Shown: piece by piece, positions 12,590 through 24,779 of the stretch
Layout: each line of letters opens with the position of its first letter
Numbering within the stretch: the first letter of the stretch is position 1
Assembly: GCA_010909165.1 (NCBI GenBank)
Contig: MU008158.1
Coordinates: forward strand, 1,389,478 to 1,453,477
Direction: 5' to 3'
From: Anthoceros angustus
Taxonomy: Eukaryota > Streptophyta > Anthocerotopsida > Anthocerotales > Anthocerotaceae
Length of the DNA: 64,000 bases
Translations under genes and position numbers: made by a program
Notes under the pieces: generated by a model
The model's input: only the letters and a program-made list of their open reading frames with translations
Told to the model about the DNA's origin: nothing
Databases searched by the model: none

Positions 12590-13110
12590 TCAACTCGTCG
12601 ATTTGTCCAACAACTGCTTAGCGCGCTTATCCCGCTTCTTTTCACAAACGCCGTTCTTGCAGAGGTCGGCTTGAAAACAACAACCGCGGGAGCCATCCTC
12701 GACTTGCCACACCGTGCACAGGCTCGCCTTGGAAAACAACAAGCTTGCTGTGGTCCGTCCGCCTAGCGGCGTGAGACTTCACTGCATCACCGGTTCTGTG
12801 AGCGGAACTTTACGGCTGGCCGATTCTGCCGCCATCACCTCCTTCACGGTACCCATCTCCTCCTCCACACTTCTCCTGCTCTTCCATTTGCACGAAACCA
12901 AACAATCAATTTCGTCGGTGTGGTGAACAATCTCTTACTCGACTGCATCTCGGGGCCTTCAAGTTACGGACTTAAGCTCCAACAACATTTCAGGCGAGGT
13001 CAAGGCGTCCTTGAGCAGTTTGAGTGCCATCAATTTGTGGACCTCGCCAAGAACGCCTGTGGAGGTAATCGCCGCCTCGCTGACTAGTGCGATTTCACGG
13101 CTTGGCAATC
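12590..13110 (+). pseudogene. Captured leucine-rich-repeat gene fragment (copy 1)
   Basis: One frame reads LVDLSNN, then a piece with TPFLQR, then LALENNKLAV. About 150 bp on comes VTDLSSNNISGEVKASLSSL then SAINLW and SRLGN. This is the L-x-x-L-x-L-x-x-N-x-(I/L)-x-G pattern of plant extracellular LRRs, as in receptor-like kinases or proteins. Stops and frame changes are frequent. A mirror copy lies at 43.8-44.3 kb. The sequence is absent from the large YR copy, so it was probably picked up by the short lineage. Confidence 0.6.
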
Positions 13111-13289
13111 GCAGTAGCGCAAAGATCCTACACCGCTGGATCCCCTCTCTACACCACAGGCTACTATTTTCGGAAAGCGGATCGGTCATAGGTTTCTTTT
13201 CTAATCTGTCAAGATTGTAGAAGCCACACTACAAGCAAGCCTAAACACGCCACACTACAAGCAAGCCTTAACCAGACCACGAACGAAAG

Positions 13290-13660
13290 ATCGGGCCAAC
13301 AAGAGCAAGAAAGAAACTTACAAGCAAGCAACTTACGCAGAGTGGGTGGGTTTTCTAGCGTCTCTTCGCAAAATCTACGCATAGCGATAATCACCAAGAT
13401 GAGTCCGAAAACGCATAAATGTTGAGGGCGACGATGGAAGAAGACCCTTTTCATTCTCTAGATCAGCAGCGTTTAAAATTGAGGACAGAGAGGACGCCAA
13501 ACTACAAGAGAAGCCTAAACCAGCACGACCAACGTGAAAGCAGAGGCCAACAAGGGAGCAAGAAACTTACATCGTTCAAAATGGTGGGTGCCTTGACGTC
13601 TCTCTTCACGACTGTAAAACGCCAGACATCGGATGGATGAGTATGTAGACGAAGAAACAC
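13290..13660. repeat. Diverged tandem repeat with splice-like motifs
   Basis: Two diverged units each hold, on the minus strand, a segment like gaagagacg...ccacc followed by a GTAAGTTTC-like donor and a TTGGCC word (about 13,300-13,400 and 13,540-13,650). The same pattern appears inverted at about 43.28-43.60 kb. It may be duplicated exons of a captured gene. Confidence 0.5.
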
Positions 13661-14254
13661 AGTACGCACGATGCAAGACCCACCCTAGAAAAGGACCAAA
13701 TCTTGATTCGAGAGCTCTAACATACCAAGCACCGACTGATTTAATTGCTTGCACTCTCGAAGACCTTAGGGCAAAGATGAAATGAAGTGAAGACAAACTA
13801 CTTACGGTGGTTTACGCCCGGAGGTAGCGTTCGAGGAGCGAAGGGAACTAGGGTGCCGACATCTGTTCCACCAACCCCTAACGAGCAACACCCCACAAAA
13901 CCAAAACCATGGCGATCGCGACTGGCGCCGGCAGGAAGGTGGGCGTGAACGGGCAGTAAACGAAGGAAAGGAGCTACGACTTAGAGAGGACTTAAGTAAG
14001 AGAAGGTAGACTATTCGAGAGGCTTCCATCGATTTGCTGCGTATCAATCATATTGGTTGCCGCTTTGGCTCACGCCCATTGGTGGTTTCAGATTTAGGTT
14101 AGAATTCAAATTAGGGTTGGGTTTGGCGGGCACGCACTCACCAATCGATGGCGGTAGGTTCGAGGAAATTGGCCTTGGACCGTAGGTTTGGTAAATTTGA
14201 AGTGAGTCCAGAGAGAGGTTGCCGCCCATGCAGAGAGAGGTTAGGGTTTCAGGC

Positions 14255-14261
14255 TATAAAA
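14255..14261 (+). promoter_or_regulatory. TATA-like box in YR copy 1
   Basis: ggcTATAAAAgccctctac lies downstream of an aaccctaa/ttagggtt-rich segment and upstream of a long T-rich tract. Equivalent boxes occur at the same place in copy 2 (42,628-42,635, minus strand) and, as cctataagg, in copy 3 (28,012). Conserved position in three copies supports a promoter. Confidence 0.5.
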
Positions 14262-14299
14262 GCCCTCTACTTACAACGCCTTTTTCCCTATACCGGCTC

Positions 14300-16450
14300 G
14301 CCTCCGGTTGTGCGAGGTTCTCTGCTGTCGCTTTGAGGTTTCGCCTTACTCCGTGGGTCGCGATCATTTGTGCTCGTGCCACCATTTGTGTTTAGGCGCT
14401 TGAGCTGAGTTCAGTAAGGCCCCGGTCCTCCGATCTAGCTTGTGCGTGTGTTTATGGTGTTTTGCTCTTTTCCTTGTTCTTGCCATATCCGTGTGCTCTT
14501 TTCGAGGTCTTTCTCTTATTTTGACTCGCACTCGCAGCCTTGTCTTTCTTTGTTATTTACGAAGGTCCCCACGCATGTTTACTCTTCGTCTGTGGTGGAC
14601 TTGAAAGCAATTTGTCCCTAGCACTTAAAGGCCGCTTCTAGCGCAATGCACCCTCCGAGCCCGCATGCTTTGTTTTCATGTGCTTTCCATGCTTGTGCGA
14701 CCTTCACTATTGATGCGTGGTTGGTTTCGTGTGTTTTGAGTTTCCTCTCTGTTTGTATTTGTATTCTTGAAAGCTCATAGTGTTTTCCTATGTTGTTGTT
14801 CTCCAAGCTCGCCTGCGATCAGCTTGCTTCTATCTCAAAAGTGTTCTCTATTTTGCAGACCTGCTTTGGTTCAGTTTTCTTCACCGATGGATATGTTTTG
14901 TGCGATTCTTTGTTTATCTCTTAAGCTTTGTGTCGCAGTCTTGGGACTTTGTACATCTTTGAAATCTTTGTTGCTAGTTGTATGTTGCTTTTGCTTACTT
15001 CTCTATTGTTTCAAGTGTAGTATTAAAGTCCATTTCACCGCAAGTTTGGCAAATGTATCTTATGTCGCTCGAATCGCCTTGACATTGAAAGTTTGGTTTG
15101 TCGATCCAGGTTTACATTGCTATGTACATTGTGATTTGTTGTAGAGCTACCTTTGCTCTCCTGCGTTGTCATCCCATGTGCTTGTATTATGAACCTTTCG
15201 CTTATACCTTGTATGGTTGCAGTAGGAGACTAAAAGCAGCATCCCGGACCATTGGAGGTCAATTTCTTTACGCGACATTATGCCGCATCTTAAACTTGTT
15301 TGGTTTGTGTATGTGTGGCTCGCTTGTCCGTTGTATTGTGTTCTTTCAAGTCCTTTTTGCATGCTACATTTAGGTGTCTATGTTTCCAATTTCTTCTTGG
15401 TCTTTGATAATCATGTTGAGTGTAATCTTCACTGTTGTTATATGTGATTCTATACTACGGTTTGCATGTTTAATCATTTGTGATCCGTTTGGTGTTTGTT
15501 TGTCTACAAGTTCAAATTGATAAGTTTTGGACCTTAAGCATCTTGAGCAACAAGTAGGATGTGAGTTGTGTTAGCAGACTCTAATGCTTGTCCGGAATGT
15601 TTTTTTGAAGGTTTGAAGGTTTCTTTGTTAAGGGTCTGTTCATGTAAAGTTCATTGTGAAATATCTTTTTATTTATCCTCTGTCATTTGTGATGTCCGTG
15701 TGTTCTGTTGTTGTTGTTTGTCTATGGTATGGCTCTCTAGAGTTACTGTTTCACTCTTTGTTTTTTTTGTGTATTGCGTTAGTTCAACCTTAAGATTTCC
15801 TTGGATTTTGTGTTGTGCCTTTAGGCTAAGATACCCCATCAACTTGGTAGTGCGCATATATAACCTCGAGTTGTCTAATCAATTTGAGCGATCATTTTTT
15901 ATCAAACCATTTCTCGCTTGTTCTTTTCTGTGGTTTGTGTAATCTGCTCTCATCGTCGCCTCTGCTCATCTTGGTTAAGAAACCTAGTGGTCGTGAAAGT
16001 TATATTTTCATTATGTATAATCGATACCGATTTTCCAAAATAAGGTAAGTATGTTCATATCATGGTTTATTATTGGATTTTGTTATGCTTTTAGTTTTAT
16101 GCCTATGTTACGTTTTTTATGTAGGTTGATCAATCAATCCAAAGAATCCGGACCAATCTATTCACAGTATTCACTCTTCATTATTTTAATTTGTATTTCA
16201 TCCATTCTAAAACTTGCAAGGTTTCTTTGTTGGTTTTTGTATATCCCGGATCCGCATGAATATTATTTAACGGAATGTTTCTTGCCAGTTACTTGATGTT
16301 GGTGGGATTTCTATTGAGCTTCTTTAGATCTACATGGTTTTCACTTAGTGGCCCATTTTTACCTTACTACCTGGTTTCAACTTTGATGGTGAATTATATT
16401 TACCTTACATGGCATGTTTTCTACCCTATTGTAATAAATTTTACTTTGGT
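14300..16450 (+). other. T-rich transcribed-looking tract of YR copy 1
   Basis: Very T-rich on the plus strand. The open frames in it translate to Phe/Cys/Leu-rich strings typical of T-rich non-coding DNA. I treat it as leader or intron-like sequence. It ends with the relic of the recombinase reading frame at about 15,980-16,020. Confidence 0.45.
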
Positions 16451-16579
16451 CAGTAAAAAATAATTACATTTGGTCAATTCTCTAGAATCCACCGCCTCCC
16501 TAAAAATCAAGCGGCTGAGGCCCCACGAGGCCCACCACGCCATAGGGAGATCCTCCGGTACAGGCTAAGCGGAAATCTC

Positions 16580-19500
16580 AGCATGGCCTCTAAGAAGACC
16601 ACACCGGCTCATTGAGGCCATTGATTGGGCCCAACATGGGCCAATCGGAGGCATATGGTCTCGGTAGAAACCACCTGCCTTCATGGACAAAAAGTGGTGC
16701 TACAACAGCTGCTGGTTTGGAGTGTGGCAGCACATGAGGGAGAAGGCCATGGGAAGGCAACGTGAGGCCAACCCCGCACCGAATATTCATTGTTCCCGAT
16801 GAGAGGTCCAAGAGGAATGTATGGAATAATCATCGACCTTTCGTGCCATCTCCTCAAAAGTTGCAGGAGGCACAAGTCGCCATTGCTCCCACATTGTCTA
16901 GGGTGGAGAATGGGTCACCAACAAGCTAGACCCCGAGCCGGGCCGGATTAGCCAGTGGATCCTGTGGCTCACCACTAAGAAGCGGAGCACACACGACCAT
17001 TTTCTTGTCTTTCTATGAGGTGGTGAGAGGGTCCAAGATAGATTGGGCCAGTGATGTTCTATGACACATGGTGGAGAGGGACCACTTGACCCTACCATCA
17101 CCCACCTCCGCCTATCTCCCTTCTTAATCCACGTTTTGACCATGCCAAGTTGTCGAGGAATGGAGATGGTCTCACCTTTCACCTCGAGGCCGTGTTTGAA
17201 AGAAGGAAGCCCAAAGAGGAGAGAGGCCATCTCCGAGTAATCGGGAGTGAAGATGAGAAGTCCAAGTGTCCATGAAGAGGAATGTGGCAGTTGCAGCAGG
17301 TACCATACATAAAGCAACCGAGTTGCTAAGACCAACAGCACCAAGAGGAGGATCGAGCAACGGGACTCCAACCACACCTAGAGCCACAAGAGCACGACCG
17401 GGAGCTCACCCGAAGCAAGACAAGGGCAAGGCTGTGGCAAAGACTCTGTGAGCCTGTGGTTGGGGAAACCACAGTCATCAGGAGGAATCACCCCCAACCT
17501 TGGGGCCAGCCGATCCGAGAAAGTGATCACCTGCTCAAGGGTGGCTCAAGTATACCCTGAAGTTGTGACAGGGGAAGGCCACCGCGACAGATAGGAAGGA
17601 GGGAGCCCATCCCTCAAGGTTTGGGACCTAACATCACCCACAAGAGTTGGTTTTCAGCTATGGCACGCACGGCTAGATGGAGGACCGAGCTCGTCCTCTC
17701 CTTGTTAGGTTTACAGCGCAAAGGGAAGCAACAGGGAGCAAGGAGCTCCAGGAGATGAAGAAGGAGAAGGAGGTTTTGAGGGACGCCTAGGTAGCTTGGA
17801 AGTGGAAATAGGGAAGGTCCGAGAGTTGCACTAAGTCCAAGGACCAGCCCTCATGGCTCACCTCCTGACACAAAGCACCATAGGAGAGCTGCAGAACGTC
17901 ATCTGATGCACAAGGCGCCGAAGCCCTGGATGCCTCACGAGCCATAAGAGAGGGACGAGGCTAGGAAAGGTCGGAAGGAGGCCAAGAGGGCTTGCAAGGA
18001 GGAGAGCCACCGTGGAAGAGGCTCCTATGGAAGAATGTCGAGTTAGAAAATGTTGCCAAGGAGGTGCAACACCGAGGCCGCTAAGGAAGCAACAACCTGC
18101 ACTCGCTGCTAAGGAAGCAACAATCGTAACAGCTCCAAGACCAGAGCCACAGTAAGGAAGAAGGGGCAATAAGACCGAGGAGGACAACAGCGGGGAGCGG
18201 GTAAGCACCGCTCTAAGAAGTCTAACTTCCCAATGGTGCATTAGATCGAGGGATGCTTATCAAGATAATCATGTGCCCGGATTCTCCTCACCGGAGAGAA
18301 GATTGTCACCCGAAAGTTTATGTTGTTGTGGGTGGGGGACATGGAGGTACTTGATCCATGCCTTGACGCAATCGGATCCTACCTATTGGACTCTACGGAG
18401 GAGACTTCACGACCCATCCAGATTCAAGAGCTCACCGAGGAGGAGTACCCATGCATGGGCACAAGAGAGAGAGGAGTCCACCGAGGAGGTGGAGATTTTG
18501 TGGAGAGATTGCCCAACCAGCCAAGAGGGAGGAGCAAGAGGAGAACATGGGCTAGGAGGCCTAGGAGGCCAGGAGGGATAATAGGGTAAGGCCTCAAATA
18601 GATGAAGGCCCATGTGTATAGATTAAAGATCTTATCTTCTCATAGTGGATAGAATTAAGAGATAGGCCTCAGGATTGGTAGGCTAAGATCGAGTATTTTT
18701 TGGTACCAAGCTACTTTTGTGGGTCGATCTTGGGTATAAGAGGCCTCTGATGAAATGTAAGCAATGTTGGCCTAAGGTCCTGTTTGGGGCTAGCACGGGG
18801 TTTGGGGGTACCAGATCCAATGTTGTAAGTCTAGGCACTTTCTCCGCTGCTGTGAGGAGCCGAGAAGACCACTGTTGCTGATCCAGGTGGCCGATCCGCA
18901 AGAGTGGTGGAAAGCAAGGAGGGAGCCTCGTGGTCTCCTTGAGGGAGTTCCCAAGGATAAGAGAAGGGGTTGTGAGGTCATTCCTTACTCATTCTCTCTA
19001 GCTTGTCTAGTACTCACCTTGTGTTTGAGTTGTCGTGAGGTCATGTGGAAAAGAAGACAAGGCGGGAGCCCGTGTGTGGAGGAGAAGAGAAAGTCAAGTG
19101 AGTGAGGCCCGTTTGTGTTTGGAAAATGTGAGGAAAGTGAACTGGGAGAGGGGATATGGAGAGTTGCTGATTGGTGGAGGGGAGAAAGTAAGAGGGATCA
19201 AGAAGTCTGTGATGCCGAGAAAGTGATTGAATGAGGCCGTGAGGGTGAGAAGGGAGGCGGGAGGTGACTGGAAGAGGGAACAAGGGAGAGTGGAAGTGTG
19301 AGCCTGGGAGAGGTCTCATGTGGGAGGTGAGCTGAAAGGCTGGAGGAGAGACAAGAGAGATCCGGGGAAGTGCCGCAAGAGTAAGGGGTGAGTTGGTGAT
19401 CAGAACTCGATTGGTGGATCTAACTTTGTGTGATAAGAGAGAGGGTGTCCAATCTTATCCACTTGGACCCCAAGTGGGTCCCACCCTTCTATTAATGGCT

Positions 19501-19930
19501 GTGCCCCCCAACCCCCCCGCTGTAATAGAGGGTGGTTGCTAAGATAGCAACCGGTGGCCCGTGCTAAGGTAGCAACAGGTCGCGTGGCTAAGATAGCCAG
19601 TCCGAGTGTTGTTAGGATAGTAGCTGGTCTCAGAGTCGCTAGATGTTTGCGTGTCCGTGTTGGTTGGATTGGCTATGTTTTGGTTGTCTTGACACAAATC
19701 ACTCCCTTGGGTACGAATCTCAAGTCTACAACGATAAAGAGGGTAAATGTGGCCTCTTGACCACGGTTTAGAAAATCACCCACAGTCAAGGTGACATCAT
19801 CGATTTAGATGGATGCTTGGGAAAATGCGACCTGGTGAGCGCTACAATGTCATGGGGTGTCAGCCGCTGCTTAAATGTCGCCTACTTGCCAACTATTCCG
19901 GGTTGTACGAAGACGTGATGCACACTAAGT
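16580..19930 (+). other. Purine-rich unassigned region
   Basis: This is G/A-rich DNA with many broken frames. A short open frame at 18,320-18,590 (residues include IQIQELTEEEYPCMG) could be a gag-like relic, but I cannot assign it. At 19,530-19,625 three diverged units of ggtagcaac/ctaagatagc repeat. No intact gene is supported. Confidence 0.35.
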
Positions 19931-19974
19931 TAACAATCGCCATGCTTTTGGAACATATGAGTGGCAAATGACAC

Positions 19975-21280
19975 CCACAATGCTAGGATTGACCTTATGA
20001 ATGTGGCCTCAAGCCGTGTGGCTCGTGATGACGCGGTGAGGCCCACCTCCCGGCCATACACATTGAGCAAAAATGACTTGCCGTGAAAGCGAGCTATGGG
20101 ATCAAACCACCAACGGCATTTGGGTCCAACCTTGCAACTAGCTTTGGGCAACAACATGGGTCAAGAGTCACGACTGCACTTGCTCCTCCAATTTTATTTT
20201 CCTATTGCACCACGCCACCGCTTTGAGAGGCCCGGAGTACAAAGCCTTCATACTTGAGCTCCATCTACCGATGGATTTGTCGAAGGCAATCAAGCCTACG
20301 TAAATCCTCGCAATGCGGCTCGTTGTGGATACAATGGTGGCCTTGGAGCGGTATTACCCTTCCGTGTTTTGGAACTGGCGCGCACCTCTTTATCCACCGC
20401 TAGATGAAGTTGCCACGCACGGCATGGTGCATGTTCGATGGATGTACCCTATCGAGCGGCATATGAATGTCTTGAAGCAATCAATCCGCCGTAAAGCCCG
20501 CCCAAGGAAGTATGGCCACGGGTACTTGGCAATGGAGAGCATGTTTTATGCAATGGACTACTGGCGGCAAGGAATCGGCTCAGCTCATTTGTTCCAAAGA
20601 CATCGATAGACCGGATGCGAGGCGCCCCATCGGAAAGCGCAACCGTAACCCTAATGTGGAGCAAAAGCGATGCATCGGCATTTCGCTCCATTCTAAAACT
20701 TTGAGGGGATTCAATGGAGTTTGATGTCGAGGGACAGACCGGCCACTTTCCTCGAGTGGTCGGAAGTCATCAACGGGCTGGCAATTTGAACAAGACAACG
20801 ATATTCGGGCCATGGTGAACGGGCCGTAAGGTCAATAACATAGGGGTTGGAGACAATGGGGTACCATTACCGCACTATAGCCGACATGACCGCACCGCTC
20901 CACAGTGATGGGGCTTGGGTTTTGGGACCTTTGATGGAAGACCAACCTGCTCCGAGCTTTTCAAAGGTTGAGATTCTGGACGTGACTTTCGAGGCGACTT
21001 TTGTGCCTTTGTCCTCCAAATCAAGTGGTTTTGTGTGACGATCTTCAAACCCAAAGTCTATGGAAGAAGACATGAGCGGTTTCATGGTCGGACACAAGGA
21101 AGGTGTATATCAAGTGACCACAAAACCGGCCATTCACGCTTTGTCGACACCCCGTTAGCACACCCGGATGTGGGAGAAGGCCGGGGTGGTTCATTTGCAC
21201 ACCTGCCTTTCGGTGGATTTGCTATTGGAAAAAGACATGTAAACCCACGATCACCGGGATGTACAGAGCTTCATTGAATG
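19975..21280 (+). pseudogene. TNP2-type CACTA transposase, C-terminal half with DUF4218-like domain
   Basis: The frame at about 19,978 gives ARIDLMNVASSR, then VRPTSRPYTLSKNDLP. The motif KSHDC follows at about 20,165. The frame 20,313-20,609 gives MVHVRWMYPIERHMNVLKQS then RRKARP and GYLAMESMFYAMDYW, a clear DUF4218-type segment as found after the TNP2 core in plant CACTA proteins. Further broken pieces continue to about 21.28 kb (NDIRAMVNGP, then SDGAWVLGPL). The protein order and strand match the half at 9.1-9.9 kb, so both are likely one gene split by later insertions. Confidence 0.72.
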
Positions 21281-24228
21281 TAAACCACCAAGTGCCTCCA
21301 TGTCACGGCACAATGCGCCGTGCCATCCGATGGCCCCGAACAAAGCTAACCAAAGAGAAAATCCGACTTGAAGGCGACGGACTTGCACCTCCAACGGACT
21401 ATTGAGGTCGGGCGTAAAACAAAGGCAAAGGTTGCCCCAACAACCAAAGCATGCCCTTTCCTATCGCCGGCGATGCGGACAACACTTCACAATCAAATCA
21501 CATGCTTCCATGACATGGAAGATCCCTTCGTCATTCGACGGAAATCGGCATATGCAATGAAATGGTGGCAATGGTCGACACGGGATCTTGTGTTGAAGCC
21601 CACACACCACCGTCACAACCTCCTTCTTCGTAATGGCGAGCTTCCCACCAACCTTGGATGCCGCAGACACCAATCCTACCACACCCTTTTCGGCCCCGTC
21701 ACAACGCCATGCGCTCCTCATCCCATCTTGGCCCGAGCGGCGCTCAAGCATTTGCCATCCGTGGTCGCTCCACTTCACCCACCGCAACTCGCCGTGATGT
21801 CTTCCTTCAAACTGCTGCTAAACGCCTTGCCGCTCGCTCGCCCAAGAAGCAAGCGAGCTCTATAACTCGGATGTCATATCGGTTTGGCGGCAATGAAATG
21901 TAACACAAAGTTGATGGAGTGCACACTTCCACGAAGGTGGCAATCGCTTTGAGGTATTCCCGCTTCTTCATCTCATCCGTGATGTCGACGACAAAGTCGA
22001 ATCTCCGTCAGCTGCTTCCATGATGCCCTTGCCCAACCCGGGATCACATCCCACATACCAAGGCTTGGGATCTTCCACTTGTCCTTAGTACGCACATTCG
22101 GGGCCAGCATCATTGGTTGACAACGGGATCAACCAATTCTTCTTCTCGAGGTGAATAGGCCGACGGCCCCAAGTCGGAATGCCCACCGCCGCCCGAGGGG
22201 CCGAATTGCGGTGGGACGTCCCCGGTACGCATGTGCAACCGCGTAGTCCTGCCAAAGAGCAATTGCATGATCCCACCGCCAAATTGGCTTACTGAAGGCG
22301 GGCGTTGATCATTTGCGCGAGCGCTGGCCATATCCCACAATGCGGGTCCTTCAAGCTTCGTGCCTCCCCAAACCGCCGCTAGATGGGCTCTCAAGGGCAT
22401 TCCAAGTGTTGCATCAGCGGTCACAAGGCTCACTCACCGGGAATGGCTGTAGCCCAACCATGCCAATCAGCGTGCCCATCTTGGCTTTCCATCTCGACAC
22501 CGACGCAAGGGAGTAATCGCTTGCCAAGTGAATGTTGGAAGGCGGCGGCTTTGGTGATATGCACCGCACGGGGCCTGGCTTGGAGTGAAGGTCCAACCTC
22601 CACGTCTGCTTCCGCCTGCCTATAGAGCGTGAAAGACTAGGTGGTACGATGCAACACCGCACATAGCGCACGGCTAGCAAAATAGTCACCACGGGAAAAG
22701 CCCGAATTGGCTATTTCTCCTCATCCGACTAAGCTGCCGATGAACCCTACCGGCCACGCATACATGGATATACGCCTAGTCAAACTTCCACCGCAACACC
22801 GTACCACCTCGCAAGCGAGGACATGGTGTGTATGAATGCAGATGCCAGGAATGCATGCACTGTCATATCGGACATGGCAGCTGGCACGTGTGAGACTCAC
22901 GCCTGATCAGGCATCGCGCATGACACCGACGTTGACAACACAAGCTGGATGACATCCGCGGCCGGGATTCGGGATAGTGATGGGTCAGGTCCTGGCGTGT
23001 GAAGCGCCCCGCTTTATATCTCGGAGGTGTAGACACATGACGTTGCCACTTGGGGTGGTCGGGGATGGATTCGCAAGCATCAATCCCTAGATTCGCCTTG
23101 GAGTGGCCTGATGAGCAAGAGGACTCCTCCCCGCCTCGCAATCCGCTACCACCATCGAGCTGCTTTCGGACGGAATGGGAGTCCATGTCTTTTGGATCTT
23201 CTAATTGGCCATACTTATAGGAGGAGAGGAACCGGAAGATGACGCCAGAGAGTGCACACCCGAGAACGATTCCATGTTCGTCACTGCTGGATTGTATGTT
23301 TTGAACATGTACACACATGAGGTTCTCCTCATATCCGCTGTCAAGTGTGAACCAACGGGCTGAACCCCTAGCCTCGAACGGCAAGATCAACTGGTGAGCA
23401 AAGGCTGTCAAGACTACTCTCACCATCATCACTGGGCATCAACGACATGCGGTTAGTCATTTACGCCCGGCCGTGGTCTGTTGAGGAGGCAGAGTTGTCC
23501 CACCTAGCCAAGTTACCATTCCCCTACATGCCCCCGACTACCTTCCCAAGCGGGTTCCGGGGCCGCTGGTTTTACGGTGCTTTGGTGACATGGGTGAAGA
23601 GGTCACAGAACCGCTCCAGAAAAGTGTGAGCCCTACTGCCGATCTCATCCTGTGCCATGGATGTCGATCCTCGAATTGCCGTGATTGGTCTCAAGATGGA
23701 TGCGCCGCACCACCAAATACCAAACAAGGGCGTGGACCCGGATATGGCGGGCCATAGCCATGAGTTTGGAACCGTCATGCACGGGTTTCTGGACGTGAGA
23801 GCGGCCAGAAAGGCCGGCTAGCGCCGCGCAGCCGCCGGACGCCTTACGCAGCGGGCGGGGCGCGCACGGAATGCGTGGGCGCGGCCTTCTGTCTGGAAGG
23901 TCAGAGGGCGGGAAAGCAGGCGATGGAAGAGCCAGCAGTTTGTCAGCAGAGCCCACGCCAAACCGAAGGTAGAGCGGGAGACCGGCTGGGGATGGGTTCG
24001 GAGGAGGTTCGTTCGCGATGGCTCCACATGCCCCAACGCTGTGTGCCCGAGCATGGGCGTGGAGGTCCTACCGCCACGGAAGAGGGCGCAGCCGACGCCG
24101 TGGGCCGACGCCACACCCGTTAGAACTACCAATGCCGTGCTCCGGAGGAGGGCCTGCACCGGCCCACCCAAGTGTGGACGCCGATCCTTCCATCCGACTT
24201 GCCCACCGACACTAATACGGGATGTCGG
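21281..24228. other. 3' part of outer CACTA element with unrecognised open frames
   Basis: Frames of 165 codons (21,368-21,865, plus) and 189 codons (22,863-23,432, minus) exist, but neither shows a family motif I can name. The minus-strand one contains SGYEENLMCVHVQNIQSSSD. CACTA elements often carry a second gene, so one of these might be a remnant of it. This is inference. Confidence 0.3.
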
Positions 24229-24779
24229 CACAGAGGTAGGCGTGTAGGACCCAGGTGTGATAACGAGGAACGGATGGGGCGCCGACGGCCGAACGGCAGT
24301 CGAGGCCGTTAGGCCGAGACCGCTTTTAGGCCGCGGCGCCAGTCCGCTTCGCAGGGAGCGGCCGAGGTCAGACGGCCAGCATTCCACCGCTGAGGCATCC
24401 GAGGCGCAGTCGAGGTCTGTGCTCATTTAAGGGTTGTCTTATAACTCTTTTTCTCTCTTCCATGTAATTGATAAGGTAACACAAGTTTTGATTTTAGCTT
24501 CCGCTTGGTAAAAGTCCCAGCAATTTTGACCTTTTAACTGCTTTTTTTTACTTGTCTCGATTCAAAGGACATATTCTATTGGGGTTGACGGGGTGTAAAC
24601 AGGTGATCCCGGTGGTGCATAGTCTTTGGAGTAATGCTTTTTCATTTGCTCGTTGTACGGTCTAGATAAAAAGTTTATCATCTCAAAGATTTCGTCCAGA
24701 CGTGAATATTTCTACAAGCAATTTTATTTGTTAGTAATAGAGTTTTTAAAATTCCAAACAAGCAATTTAATATACTAAC

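Larger units (their letters stand above)
11205..16580 (+). mobile_element. YR element copy 1 (short derivative)
   Basis: Its sequence matches, in reverse, 40,275-45,640 over almost its whole length and matches both ends of the larger copy at 24.3-38.6 kb. Left end: a GC-rich stretch with GCCGAGGC-like words (11,205-11,330), then agagttgttgcttggagtac. Right end: ctagaatccaccgcctccc, then tcaagcggctgaggcccc. Within lie an LRR-gene fragment, a promoter-like segment and a T-rich tract. It lacks the tracts that hold the recombinase gene in the large copy but keeps the end of that reading frame (KPSGRESYIF at about 15,983). It sits between the two halves of the outer CACTA transposase. Confidence 0.75.

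Noticed and set aside
14767-15942. Long Phe/Cys/Leu-rich frames that look like membrane proteins
   Set aside because: They come from T-rich DNA, have no conserved motif, and their counterparts in the inverted copy are broken.
22863-23432. 189-codon minus-strand frame as a host gene
   Set aside because: It lies within the CACTA-derived block, has no motif I know, and its neighbours are all broken. It is kept only as an unassigned frame.
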